This document shows, piece by piece, positions 11,833-23,219 of a stretch of 64,000 nt of DNA. Both the position numbers and the translations under genes were made by a program. Origin of the DNA: Adineta ricciae (Eukaryota; Rotifera; Eurotatoria; Adinetida; Adinetidae); NCBI GenBank assembly GCA_905250025.1, contig CAJNOJ010000094.1, positions 192,193 through 256,192 of the forward strand. The letters are read 5' to 3'. Under the pieces are notes generated by a model. That model was not told the origin of the DNA. It made no database searches and saw only the letters and a list, made by a program, of their open reading frames with translations. The stretch's first letter is position 1. The number at the start of each line of letters is the position of its first letter.

Positions 11833-13001
11833 ATGAATTGCGTATCGAAATCAAAATTCAAGAAATCATTGAGCAAATCAAAAGATTTCGCTTATCAATG
11901 TCTGGTTTGTACAGCACCAACGATGGGCTTTCACTTTGGAGTGATTTGTTGCCCACCGTGTAAGATGTTTTTCAAACGAAATGCTGAATCCAAGCAAGTA
12001 TGAGTCATGAAATCTGATCGAAGTGAAGAATTGAAATTTATTTTTCAGATACCTCTGGCATGTACTTTTGCAAATAGATGTGATATCGATACAGCGAGCC
12101 GGCGAAGGTGTCGATTTTGCCGGTTAAACAAATGTTTTGCAATCGGAATGAAAGTCGAGCTATTCCATGCGCCTCATGCAAAAAATCACCAATGGAAACA
12201 AGTAAGACTATTCAGCAGCTTCTGGAAATCGGACGATTCGTTTTTATCTAGCTCAATTCGATTAACTTGCTAGAATCTTATCAAACAACTCTAACTGCTG
12301 AAGAATGCAATCTACTTTCACATGTCGACGATCTATTCGACGAAAATGCACAACTAGCAACAGTGTACGGATATTTATCGAACCAGAATAATTTACCATC
12401 AAAATTCCGTTTTAAGTCTCAAACTATTTGGGGATTAACGTCATTGTTAATGAGTCAAAGTCAGCCGATTTTCCAGAGAAATCTGCATTTTCTTTCTTTA
12501 TGTTCTTCCGATCGAACACTGCTTCTTCATCGTGTAACAAAATACATTTCATTAATCACGTTTTCACTAATAGTGCATATCACAAATCTCACAGATCATC
12601 TTTTTTACTATAAAACCTTGGAAACTCTCTTTCGATCAACGGCAATGTCCAGCACTAATCCTCTCTTTACTCGACTTGATCAATTCGATGTCCTGTTTCT
12701 GAAATTATCATTAGTCATCATCTGTTTCTCAACATTTGACTATGTCATTTACGAAAATCAATCGGCAAGTCATCTCCTTCACCTCCAGCATGTTATCAAA
12801 TTCCAAAATCTCTACGTCGATCTAGCTTGGCGATACTTAGTTTATGAATACAATGAACAACAAGCCCGACGATACTTTTCCAATTTAGTTCAATATCTCT
12901 TCACTGTCAATGACATGATCGTCTCCATGTACGACGAAGGATCATTTCAAAAGATGATACATTTGATTATACAACGCACGAAAGTAGCACTTTGTCAATG
13001 A
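11833..13001 (+). CDS. Nuclear hormone receptor 2 of a local trio
   Basis: Exons 11833-11997, 12049-12201, 12252-13001; 355 residues. DNA-binding domain: CLVCTAPTMGFHFGVICCPP-CKMFFKR and CTFANRC...CRFCRLNKCFAIGM, again with the atypical P-box (CPPCKMFF). The segment before the first zinc finger is short, basic and Ser-rich. The hinge is short, and a 249-residue ligand-binding-type domain follows in one exon. Introns sit at the same two positions as in the neighbouring receptors (after Glu-Ser-Lys-Gln, and at the hinge after Gln), which supports descent by local duplication. The start at 11833 is the first ATG in frame; a longer form would need an upstream exon. Confidence 0.86.
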
Positions 13002-13194
13002 GTTTGTTTTTTTCTATTTTTATTTCCAGAGAAAAATAACAATAAATTCTCATCACTGAAGCTCGCCCTCTTGGGTTTTCCACATTCATAACAAGTGAAG
13101 TTAACGCGCGCGCCAAGTCTATATAGCAAATTTATTCCACAGGACAAAAATTGACACAACTTAAAGTAAGTTCAAGAAAGACCATCCACGTAAC

Positions 13195-14389
13195 CTAATT
13201 GTTTATTGAGAATTTGTCCGATTGCTCAACAACGATTTCGATTATACTCTTGTATTCTCGAATCTGATCAACTTCTACTATTGTACGATTCACTCGTAGT
13301 AAACATCTGAGAAGATGACAGAATCTCAGAACAGCTTGCTGATAAGTATATTTATATACCATGTATTTCCACGCTATTTCAAGATAGGAATCATGAATTC
13401 GTAAGACGCTTTTCGAATCGGCCAGTTCATTGCAGGCCCGACCGGAATAAACGGTATATTTCGTAGTTGAGAAGGCGGTAATCACGAGAATTAATTTGAC
13501 AAATGTTGCATCAGAATCGAAAATTTCAATTAGTTGTAGAATCTTCAGCATAATATCGACTCCGAATATCGTTGCAGTCGTTTGATAAAACAGAGGATCG
13601 TGGAGAAGTCCAGCTTGGTATAATGCAAATGTTGCACCAATACATTCGGTATGTTTGACAGTGTTTCGAAGAAGAATTGAGCGATCAGAACATCCAATCG
13701 AACGAAAATCGACATTTTTCTCGAACATCTGCTGCATTCGTGCCATATTCAATGTGACAAAGTCTGTCGTCGATGTCAACTTGTAACGTAACCTCAATGG
13801 AAAACGTATTTGTTCATGCCGAAACTGTAGAGCGTTCTCAACTCCACTGTGTTCGTCATAACAGTGAAGTAAATTCGAAAGAAGAGTCCATTGCTTCGTT
13901 GTCAACGTCGACTGATCTGAACGTAATAAATTTACTGTTGGCAACTAAAGAAAATGCGTGTTAGTACGTGGAATATCTACGCGATTACTTACTTGTGATG
14001 ATACACTAGTTTTTTGTTTCCAGTTGGGTAATTTTGACTCTATGCCGTGCTGTCGCTTCACGTTTTTTCTCAACCTCGAGCCGCGTATCAGCTCAACTTG
14101 CATTCCTACGGTGAAGCACTTCCGCAGTCGACATGCGGGACACACTCGTCGACTGTGAATATTAATGTCACACTTGTTGTTTAGATCGCATTGAAAAGAA
14201 TCCTTAAAAACCAATCGAAAATAGCAGATGACTAAATAATCGTTCTCTCAGCCGGACCTGTTTCGATTCAGCGTTTCGTTTGAAAAACATCTTACACGAT
14301 GAACAAGAAATGGCTCCGAAATTCGTGAAGTTCGCTGGCGCACCGCATATTTTGCAGACTTCAGATGCTGTCGTCGATGGCTGTTCCAT
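13195..14389 (-). CDS. Nuclear hormone receptor 3 of a local trio
   Basis: Minus-strand exons 14258-14389, 13993-14202, 13195-13944; 363 residues. First zinc finger CKICGAPANFTNFGAISCSS-CKMFFKR, second CDLNNKCDI...CPACRLRKCFTVGM, then a very basic hinge (RLRKNVKRQ). The 249-residue ligand-binding-type domain is a single exon, the same length as in receptor 2, and shares the pattern ...FVKL.LVI.AFST..Y..Y... with it. It is convergent with receptor 2 (193 nt between stops). The ligand cannot be inferred; such divergent lineage-specific receptors often have none. Confidence 0.88.
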
Positions 14390-15015
14390 TATTTATCGTC
14401 GTGTTCGCTCGAGAATGTACTTTCTAAATAGCGTCAAAGTCGTGGTTCTGAATGCACGTTTGAAGAGAATAGAAAGAAACCTTTACCCTCTGTGTCGAGG
14501 AAGAAAAAAGAAAGGAGAAAAAGAAAGAAACAACGTGTCAAACCGACGTAAATTCAAAGGAATGGCTAAGCTTTCTGTGTTAGAAGAAAAATAATGCTCT
14601 CTTCAAGAATGATACACTCCTATTTATTACGAATAAACTAGATGTATTAGTAAATGACACATGCTTTCAGATCTATTTAACCTCGCGGAACTGTCGTGCT
14701 TCTTTCAATCCTTGCTCAGTCTGCCGCGGAATTGGTTTTTATCAGGGATGAAAAGAACATTCTGTTCTGTACCCAAATCAGTACACAATTAAACGCGACT
14801 GAAATGCGAAAAAGAGTGCGAGTGGAGCGCGGCAAACTGCTTCTCGGATAAGACTTAATGAGGATTATCGTAGAGGAAATCTGTTCATTATGTTTGTCAT
14901 AACTCATGCGTAAGAATTTATTTTCTGAGTGTTTGAATAAAAAAATGCAAACAACGTAAAATAACAAGACTGTCATAATTAAATAATCGACAAAGACGAT
15001 TGCGCGAAGAAGATA
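14390..15015. other. Intergenic stretch between receptor 3 and the HIT/GALT-like gene
   Basis: Holds the presumed promoter of receptor 3 and the 3' flank of the minus-strand HIT/GALT-like gene. Purine-rich around 14500-14595. Open frames here look like chance ORFs, with no splice-consistent partner. Confidence 0.4.
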
Positions 15016-17695
15016 TTATTTTGGCTTAAACCATGTTGCCACTTCAGCGAAGAGATTAGCAGGGAGTGTGTTAACATTGTAAATTGAAAGTAAGTCTAAA
15101 CTTGAAACTTCCGACAATAAACTAGACGCTTGGCCGCGCGGAATGATGCGAAAATAGACCGGTGTAGAGCCCTGATCATCGGTCTTTGAAGACAATGGCT
15201 GTAAATACAGGCATGACGAGAAAGAGTACTGTTTGAGTTTGATAAAATAACCTAGATGGATCGAGTCAGAAGGTAAATTCGACGGAAGGAATGACATACC
15301 TTGAAGAATTGTGTAGATTACTTCAATGAGTCGTTCATCGAAGTTCTCTGCCAGGACGACAATGTCATATTCTTTTCTTGATGTCTAAAAATAACACATT
15401 GATGGAGAAGAGGCCACGCAGTAAGCTGAAGAATGATACAATCTGTCGTGTTCTTTCTTTATTGTCGTTGACGACATCGTTGTCGTCTTCTGTGTTTTAT
15501 GTCCTCGCAAAACATACGAAAGAAGAAAAAAAACGCGACCATATACTACGAGAGTGTACAGACGAGACGTGACAAAATATTATTAGATATCGATGTATAT
15601 ACGGAGATGTGCGTATCAATTGGGGCATAAAGAAGGCGAGGTGAAAATTATGCATTGCGACAAATCAGAATAGGACATATCTAAACAAATGGCTGAGACA
15701 AGCAAAGCAATTGATCAAAATCTTCCCTCCGTATTCCTACAAATTCAAGAACAATTAGTACGTACTGAGTTTCTATCAATTACGGACAAACATGTATGAC
15801 ATATGCTTGAATTTCGTCTGTTATCTGAGTGCAATAATCAAACATGTGTCGAACAAGTTTTGTACATCTTTTTTAGAAGCACATTCGCGAGGATAACATG
15901 GATTTAACCGAACAATTAACATTGCTCTACAACGATCTTTGTCACATTCGACGAATTCTCAGTAATTCTCAACAGTCCAATGTCAATTTGAATCTGAACA
16001 CAACGAGTCTGATTGAACCTTCAACATCGAGTCGATATCATCCGAAACAACGTTCGGATAGCGAACCGAATATTCTCTCTGATCGGCAGCGAGTTGTCAC
16101 GATTATTGATGACTTACAATAGGTGTAAACACCGTTATACCGCCCAATGATAGCGATAGATTCAATGCAGCATGAACATCTTGTAACGCGCGGAAATAGT
16201 TCGTTTGTTGATGTCCTTCGACACTTTTATAATCGCGATAATACTGCTCCGCCGTTGAACGTATTGATTCGAATTGACCTGTTGTGTTTTTTCAAAAAAA
16301 AGATAGAAAAACCAAATCCTGAATTATTTTGTTCTTTTTTTTTTCGTACCATAATAATGATCTGAATGAACTGTGGTGTGAATATGTGGATGCACTTGTG
16401 AGGCTCCTCCGTGTGGAAGACTATCCCAAAGTAATGTAGGAAAACGATGAGCAGGTGACTGTTTATGAACAGCAAGAATCCTATAAACAAACAAGAGACA
16501 ATTTTCACAAACAAACAGAGCATTCTAGTCGAAAGAAGCAATACGAGTCGGTTAACACATTTTTACCTTTGATAGAGGTCTTATCTAGATATCTTTGTTT
16601 ACACAGAGTAAAATCGATGTAAACGGTTAGAAATCTTGACTTACCATTTCCATGCTAATGTGTACACATCTTTTAGTTGGTCGAAAGTGAGCTTGGTGAC
16701 ATCGTGTTGTCGTGGCATGAACATCGAATGCCATTGATCGAATTTAAATGCATTAGCAGCTGAATAAGCATGCCGGTTCTCCATTCGACCAAGACTATCC
16801 ATCGCTGTCATGCTGTTCATTGTAGAAAGCGAAAACATTTGTTCGAAATTCGACAAACTCGAAGCATTTACTTTTGATAATTACATAAATCGCAAGATTG
16901 ACTAGTTTTGTTCATGGTTTCTTTGAGACTGCAATGATCCGAATGAAAAGTTCGACGAAAAAGCAATGTTCATCTCACTATTGATCTATCGGTACTTCAG
17001 GTCGTTGTACAGGACGACGGCCACGGAGTGGATTGTAAACTGTATGTTCAAATGAATACTTGTTAATTACAAAATGAAGTTCCTAGACAGGATAATGAAG
17101 AAGAAGACGTTATGTAAGTGTTTGGCAGTATGTCTGAACCTGTTTCAGTGCTTTAGCATACAGATCTTCGTCATTGTTAAAAATTTTTTTTATTTTTTCT
17201 GCAAACGCCGATGGATATTGTACTTCTGCGACTTTTGTTTTGATATCATAGATAGATTTTATCTCACCAATGACCTTCCTACAGATGAACGCATTGTCAA
17301 AACATGATTTCGTGCACGGATTCCCTTACTGACAAACTGAATACTTCGTATAATTAGTCTTGTAATATTGATCGGAGTTTTCAGTCGGTAAGATCTTTTG
17401 GTTCAGCCAACAGCGTGAGCGCCACGCATTCTAATGAAGAAGGTTCTTCTATGATGTCAATCAAAAACGAATTTCTCCTTACGATGTCATAGGACAGATC
17501 AGACAAGAATATCGGCCACTTTGAGTATTGAGCAAATCGACGTTCGGTATTCGTGTTCGGATATTCAAGATTTGTGTTCACTGCGCCTTGGTTTGTCAGT
17601 AGTAGCTTAGGTAGAAAAAGGGTCGTGACTGTTCCTAACAGTAAACCGCATAATAACCATTTAATTTTGTAATCATTTGCTCGATATATCATCAT
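15016..17695 (-). CDS. Membrane-anchored HIT-superfamily / galactose-1-phosphate uridylyltransferase-like protein
   Basis: Nine minus-strand exons: 17412-17695, 17140-17278, 16979-17058, 16872-16901, 16645-16812, 16350-16480, 16118-16278, 15300-15384, 15016-15251; phases sum to 437 residues. Residues about 12-31 form one membrane segment (KWLLCGLLLGTVTTLFLPKL), suggesting a type II anchor. GALT/HIT features: VYNPLRGRRPVQRPE, resembling the N-terminal YNPL..W motif; a CDLC pair; FDQWHSMFMPRQHDV; and GGASQVHPHIHTTV, in which the HxHxH triad replaces the HPHxQ active site of true GALT. The pattern suggests a nucleotide-sugar or nucleotide-phosphate transferase/hydrolase in the secretory pathway, but the substrate is unknown. 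The 1st-2nd exon junction is the weakest part. The seventh intron (15385-16117, 733 nt) is unusually long and contains an opposite-strand gene. Confidence 0.65.
15689..16122 (+). CDS. Small coiled-coil protein nested in an intron of the opposite-strand gene
   Basis: Two exons, 15689-15757 and 15877-16122, phase 0 junction, 104 residues. It begins MAETSKAIDQNLPSVFLQIQ, continues with a leucine-rich amphipathic helix (DLTEQLTLLYNDLCHIRRIL), then a Ser/Asn-rich and finally acidic tail. No known family was recognised. Apart from the last two codons, the whole gene lies inside the long seventh intron of the minus-strand HIT/GALT-like gene. Its stop codon (16120-16122) overlaps that gene's exon 7 end (16118) by five bases. 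Clean donor and acceptor and the biased composition argue for a real gene; expression is untested. Confidence 0.55.
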
Positions 17696-17846
17696 CTTTT
17701 CATTCTAAAAGATCAAGACTCGAGATTAATCAATGTTAGCAGTATCTCTTTGTCTATTTGTAAATGAATCAATGAATGAATGAATAAATAAGAAGAAAAG
17801 CGCACAATTTCAGGCAGAGAGAAAATAAAAAAAAGTGAATGCTTAG

Positions 17847-19536
17847 TTAAGGAATGATCTTTTGATAAGGTGCTGGTATACGCTCGAGTAAACCTAAATG
17901 AATGGAATGTTCGACATGAAATTGGATGGAAATGCTTGTCGTACCTCGTTTGGATAGTTCGGCTTTGTTGAACAGACGATTGTAGTATTTCTAAAGGTAA
18001 AACAGATGAATTGCAGCGTGGTTTTTCGCGTTGTTTACCTGTCCGTTATCACAAATACATGTAACAATAGTCGACCCTTTCGGCATCGATTTACTTAATT
18101 CAACAGCAGCAGCGACGTTCAGGCCTGATGATGCACCAACGAAAAAACCTTCTTCACAAAGAAGTTTATAAACCTATGGAGATAAAAATGAATTCGAGTA
18201 GATACGCTTTAGCTAATCTACCATATTGACAGAATCTTGATCACTGATAAATAACGATTCATCAATTGGCGCATCTTGTAAATTTTGTGTGACACGTCCT
18301 TGACCAATTCCTACAGAAATATTTATCCTCACACAGGTTCAAGTCTTTTCCAAGTATATTCAAGCCTTCAGTTATCGATGATCCATCTGTTCGATCGAGT
18401 TTGCCAGATTTTATGTAATGATACAGAACACTACCCTGAATATAGATGTATACAAGGCATTTTATCAAAAATATCTGTTCGTATACCGGCGGATCAGCAA
18501 GAACCGTCCGAATATTCTTATTTTTCTCCTTTAAGTACATTGAAATGCCAGCTAATGTTCCACCAGTGCCAGTACTCATGACAACAGCATCGACTTTGCC
18601 GTCTACAAAATGATGTGTTTACATCGATTGACAAGAATGCAGATTTACTAGTTTGTGTCCAAATTTCAGGCCCAGTTGAAACATAATGACCTTGACGGTT
18701 TGCTCGATTATCAAACTGATTCGTCCATAAAGCATTGTCACGTTCGTCTGCGTATCGTTTCGCCTTAAAATTGAAAAAAACTTATTGACATGTTCTTCTG
18801 AAGAATACCTTCATACGTGATGATTGTAGTTGTTTGGGTCTGTGAATGCTACAACAGGAACTGTAGTCACTTTTGCGCCTAATAATCGAAGTAAATCGAT
18901 CTTTTCCTTGACAGAAGACGTAAATGAAATCGTTCTTGAAATTCAATGATCTTCTTCAATTTACCTTCGATTGATTGTCTGGCATGAAAATCACACATTT
19001 AAAACCCAGTGCATTGCATATATGTGCTAAACCAATTCCCGTGTTTCCAGCTGTACCTTCTACAATTGTCGCACCATCTTTGATTAAATCTAAACTAGAT
19101 TATCATTAAATTCGAAGAGTCTATGCTAACAAGAACATGCATACTTTTATCGAGTGCGTCTTGAATTAAGAAAAAAGCAGCACGATCTTTAATTGAACCA
19201 CCCGGATTGAGATATTCAGCTTTTACAAGAATATTACATCCTAGAGATCAAATTTGAGTATTTAGATGTACGATTACAATCACTAATACCTGTCTCTTTG
19301 CTTAACTTTGGTAATCGAATCAGAGGTGTACTAAAATTCGAACGTTCAGCAATGAGTGTGAATAGAAGACATGATTCAATCTTACTTTCCAACTGTGCCA
19401 CGAAATCCTTCTAATATTCGTGCCACGGATGAAGCCTACACCAAAACCATTCGATTATCGTCATGTTCCCTTCAAAAACTCTTACATTTTTCGATAGACT
19501 TCGTCGACTTTGATGGATGACTGTACTTGTCAACAT
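17847..19536 (-). CDS. Cysteine synthase / O-acetylserine sulfhydrylase-like, PLP-dependent
   Basis: Multi-exon minus-strand gene from ATG at 19536 to TAA at 17847, about 390 residues. Fold type II PLP enzyme of the CysK group: [16 protein letters not shown], then [11 protein letters not shown] with the PLP lysine, [13 protein letters not shown] (PLP-phosphate/substrate loop), [11 protein letters not shown] (glycine-rich loop), SSITEGIGQGR, and [14 protein letters not shown] near the C-terminus. The family makes cysteine from O-acetylserine and sulfide; some animal versions act in sulfide handling. A basic Ser-rich N-terminus (RRSLSKN) could be a mitochondrial presequence. There is no heme domain and no CBS domain, so it is not cystathionine beta-synthase. 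The intron at 18311-18365 has a GC donor (required to keep EGIGQGR). It resembles bacterial/fungal-type enzymes, so an old transfer is possible, but the gene is fully intron-adapted. Confidence 0.85.
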
Positions 19537-19951
19537 GTTTTGCTTTCCACTAACTGTTAAACCTTGAAATCAAATATCAATTGCTCGAAATATTTCGCCT
19601 TCGCCATACCATCGCGACGTGATAGACATAGTCTAGTACGCGACGGTTATAGACTAGTTCCAATTGGTAGATCTGATTTTCAAATAAGGTAATAGTTCGC
19701 TTTCTGGCCCCATGCTCGTACACAGGAGACATCTACATGAAAATGCGAGCTGAAGGTATTGTTAAATCTTTTGAATTTAGTGTACACTTCACATGAGCGA
19801 GAAAAAACGAAAGCGTGTGCGCGTGTGAGAGAGAGAAAGAAGAATGACTCGTTGGAATAATACACTTCAGAAGAGTTTAAATACACTGGTACGTAAGACA
19901 AACAAAGTAAAGTAAAATAATCGACGACAGAGTTCGGTGTCATGCAACGTC
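19537..19951. other. Divergent intergenic region (cysteine synthase / ZC2HC1-like)
   Basis: 415 nt between divergent starts. An out-of-frame ATG at 19942 (a six-codon uORF, MQRHGH) lies just before the ZC2HC1-like start at 19952. No clear core promoter element was seen. Confidence 0.35.
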
Positions 19952-21334
19952 ATGGACACTAATGATGAGACATACGATTCTGAGACAAACGATTATGATG
20001 AAGATGTTGGACAAGTATCCGAAAGTCAGACAATTCCTGTCTATGCCAACGTTCAAACGTACCCATGTTCGACATGTGGAAGAAGTTTCAATAGTGAATC
20101 ATTAGTAATATGAAAGTAATTCGTTTGTTTACCGTAGAATTTCGTATTTGTAGAGGAGACATCAAGCGGTATGTAAAAACGCTTTACAAAAGCAACCTCG
20201 CAAGATTTTTGATACTGGCAAACAGCGTGCGACTGATTCTGATGTGCCATACAAAGCCACGAGAGAAACAACACAGGTTGGAGATGCCAAATACATTGAG
20301 AATTCTTTTGAATAATGTCTAAGGAACTGCCAGTTTTATAAAAATGGTCGACAACCGAAAGTCGACAATTCAAAGAACAAGACAACTAACTGGCGAGAAG
20401 GACACAATGAACTTGTTCGTACTATCCGCCAAGCTCGACAAGTCACACAAGCCATTGAAAATGATGCGCCTCTGCCAAAGCAAATTCCTTCTCAAGCTCC
20501 ATCCGATTATATCGAATGTGAATATTGCCATCGTCATTTTAACAAATTTTCCGCAGAAAGACACATTCCATTGTAAAATAAGACGAACAATGTTCTTCTT
20601 CATTCGAAGTTTTATTTTTAGTTGTGAAGCTCAACACAAACGAAAACAGGCGCATTCAACTGTTACAGCGACGCATAATGTCTACACACCACCGAGAAAT
20701 AACGGTCGATCCGAACGAGTCAATAATAATGAACATCAGATCAACTCTGCACCTTCCAAATTAGTCACACGAAGACCTCAAAAGTATCTCTGAGTCTTGA
20801 ATTGGTTCATTAATTGACTCTATTGTATATTTGCAGAATCAACGAGGAAAAGGAGTATAGAAAGCCGACAGTAAATTCAAACGCTTATAGACGTCCTACT
20901 TTTCAGGAGGTAATTATCATTTTTCTATAAAAAGAAGTCTTTTCTCGTTGAATTAATCATCCTAGCCAATGAAAGCGCATTCCAATGGTTCCTCATCCAA
21001 TTTTCATAATCCTCGCTTAATAAAAGCACGTAATACAACAGGGAACTACTTACGAGGTATGCGTCGTCCAGATCGAACTGGTGACCTTGAACAATCGAAA
21101 AACGAGTCGACGTCTTATTATCAACAACATATAGCCGAAATGAAGACTCGAGCGCTGAAGGTAAATCCACGCCCATCACAAACAAAAACTGACGATGATT
21201 ATCAACACCACGAGACGCAAATACCACGTGGACCGACATTAGCAAAACATTGTCATGAATGTGGTGAAGCTTTTCCTACCGAAAGAGCGAAATTTTGCTG
21301 CGAGTGCGGCGAAAAACGTTTTGGTATTGAATAA
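19952..21334 (+). CDS. ZC2HC1-like C2HC zinc finger protein
   Basis: Exons 19952-20104, 20154-20276, 20334-20572, 20622-20783, 20837-20909, 20966-21334; 372 residues. Two C2HC fingers of the ZC2HC1 type: YPCSTCGRSFNSES-LRRHQAVC (about residue 40) and ECEYCHRHFNKFSAERHIPF-C. Between them, KIFDTGKQRATDSDVP and NWREGHNELVRTIRQAR match the conserved linker of ZC2HC1A. The C-terminus adds a zinc-ribbon-like pair of CxxC (HCHECGEAFP, FCCECGEKRFG). The molecular role of the family is poorly known; relatives occur in ciliated and neuronal cells. The start at 19952 is preceded by a short out-of-frame uORF. Confidence 0.82.
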
Positions 21335-21527
21335 AGTCTTTTTTTTCAATTTATTTGTTATGTTTATTTTTTCTCGTTTCGATTAAATATTTACATATTT
21401 CGCCTATCCCACATGTTCTTCATTTTCCTAGGAAGAAAGTGTCAGTGACATCATCAAATCATCATGGCTTTCCTTGATCATGTTTATCGGGAGCTGTCAT
21501 TGACTCATGCACTGCTTATTCACCTAA

Positions 21528-22908
21528 TTACCATTCCGTGTCGGTTAATATTCTGTATTGATCATAAAAACGTGTTCTGATATATTCATACAATTCATAT
21601 TCGTCGCGAAGTAATCGTTTGAGGATATCCCTGGTTTTGCCATTTGGTAAGGGCACGTTCGTATCTCGTTCGTCGATTAGACGATCAGAACTTCGAGTAT
21701 TCATGAATAGAAGACGAGCAAGTTGAAAATATTGGGGGAGAAGTTTCTCTAGAAACAGAAGAATTTCGTTCATTGTGACGTGCTCGAAAATCACCTACCA
21801 AGAACGTATAGAAATTTGTAGAACAATTCAGCAACGCCAACTACGGTATAATAGTATTCGATATTATCTTTCGCTTGCTGCAATGCAAAAGTTGAATTCA
21901 TTTGACATTCGTTTGTGTGATTTAGTCCACAGAAGAATGGAATCATCTGCGACACACCGAATTCTGCTGAAAGACATTTTACGGGCGGCCATTTCGAAAC
22001 ACAAGTATCAAGTGTATCATTCACTGTTTGTTTGGGAACGAGACAACGATTTGTTGTGCGGCACTGCTCACGTGCTGCATGAAATTCGGATGTCACACGA
22101 GAGATGGGATCGCGAACGAGATTAATCCAAATTGGCTGTGTAGGTAACTTTAAATGATAGCAGTCAAAAAAGTAGATCGAACGGTCGTAGATTAACTGAT
22201 GGAATTTATGTTGAGTTAAGGATTGGCCTATGTGAATCAACGAGGATTGATTGTATGCGTATGGATGCGAGATTCGACTGGAAATATAACTGAATGAATG
22301 CAGCGTCGATACTTGTTCGAGTAAAACTCGCATTGTATGATCATAACTGTGTGGTATTCGATTGTAAATAATAGTTGAAGAATCACCTTTGAGACTTAAG
22401 ATGTGCGAAAATCGATGAGTATTTGAAAATGATGGACTGACTTTTACATCAGAGGAAGACCGGTGCTCTTCGTCGAGAATGGTGATGTTAACATCGAGAT
22501 CGTCAAGATCAATAAAAGAATAACGTGAACGTATGTCAGAAGAGAATTTTGTATATGATGGATCTCTGAATAGAGAGAAATGCACATATCGTTTATTTTC
22601 CAATCGAATGCTTACCGATGATCTGACTTGACAATTGATCCAGATGCCGAACTAACTTTTCGACGTTCCTTCAAACCGGTTAGATGCCCATACATCCCAT
22701 TTCCATGAAAGGACGAGTCAAGATCCGATGCAACTGTCTGTTCTGCGGTATAGATATAAATTATGTAATATACAATGACTATGAGAATAAGTATTGGCCA
22801 GTAACGTGAAGTTCTGCTAGGTGTTGTCATACGTCGATAGGTAACGCGTACTGTTTTTCGCAAACTCATAGCAAACTCATAATTAACGCTATTCAATTGA
22901 AAGATCAT
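21528..22908 (-). CDS. Uronyl/heparan-sulfate 2-O-sulfotransferase-like type II membrane protein
   Basis: Minus-strand exons 22616-22908, 21836-22565, 21528-21794; 429 residues from ATG 22908 (or 415 from ATG 22866). A single membrane segment near residues 35-55 (WPILILIVIVYYIIYIY) gives a Golgi type II topology. The sulfotransferase core aligns with UST/HS2ST: IIYNRIPHSYDHTM at the 5'-phosphosulfate loop, INLVRDPISRVTSEF at the 3'-phosphate site, IPFFCGLNHTNEC, then ALQQAKDNIEYYYTVVG and LFLEKLLPQYF. Those enzymes transfer sulfate from PAPS to the 2-OH of uronic acid in glycosaminoglycans. The loop normally reads NRV(P/G)K; here the lysine position is histidine, so activity is uncertain. The second intron is only 41 nt. 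Confidence 0.78.
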
Positions 22909-23219
22909 GTTCTTTTTGTGCGTGACTAACTTCACTCATGAAAGACACGCACTCCGTGTGAAGACTGTTTTTCTTACCTTTGTCATTATATGATGTTACA
23001 CTTGAATGATTCCTCGGTGCACAGTCATTTATTCGCGATGACACCGCGTGGTGGAAGTATGATTCAAAGATAAGCAAAGGTAGTTACTGTTGCAGTGAAT
23101 ACTCTCAAGGTCATTATCGTCTTTTCTGTTATCGTATAAGCATGGACGCTGGCTCATTATTTTTGTAGAAGAAGTCATAGTTTGTCTTATTTTATTTGGC
23201 TAAAGGAAAAAAAATGTTT
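22909..23219. other. Intergenic stretch between two minus-strand genes
   Basis: 311 nt between the end of the VWA-endonuclease V gene and the start of the sulfotransferase-like gene. Same-strand neighbours, but the gap is larger than in the tight pairs of this window. Nothing coding seen. Confidence 0.35.
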
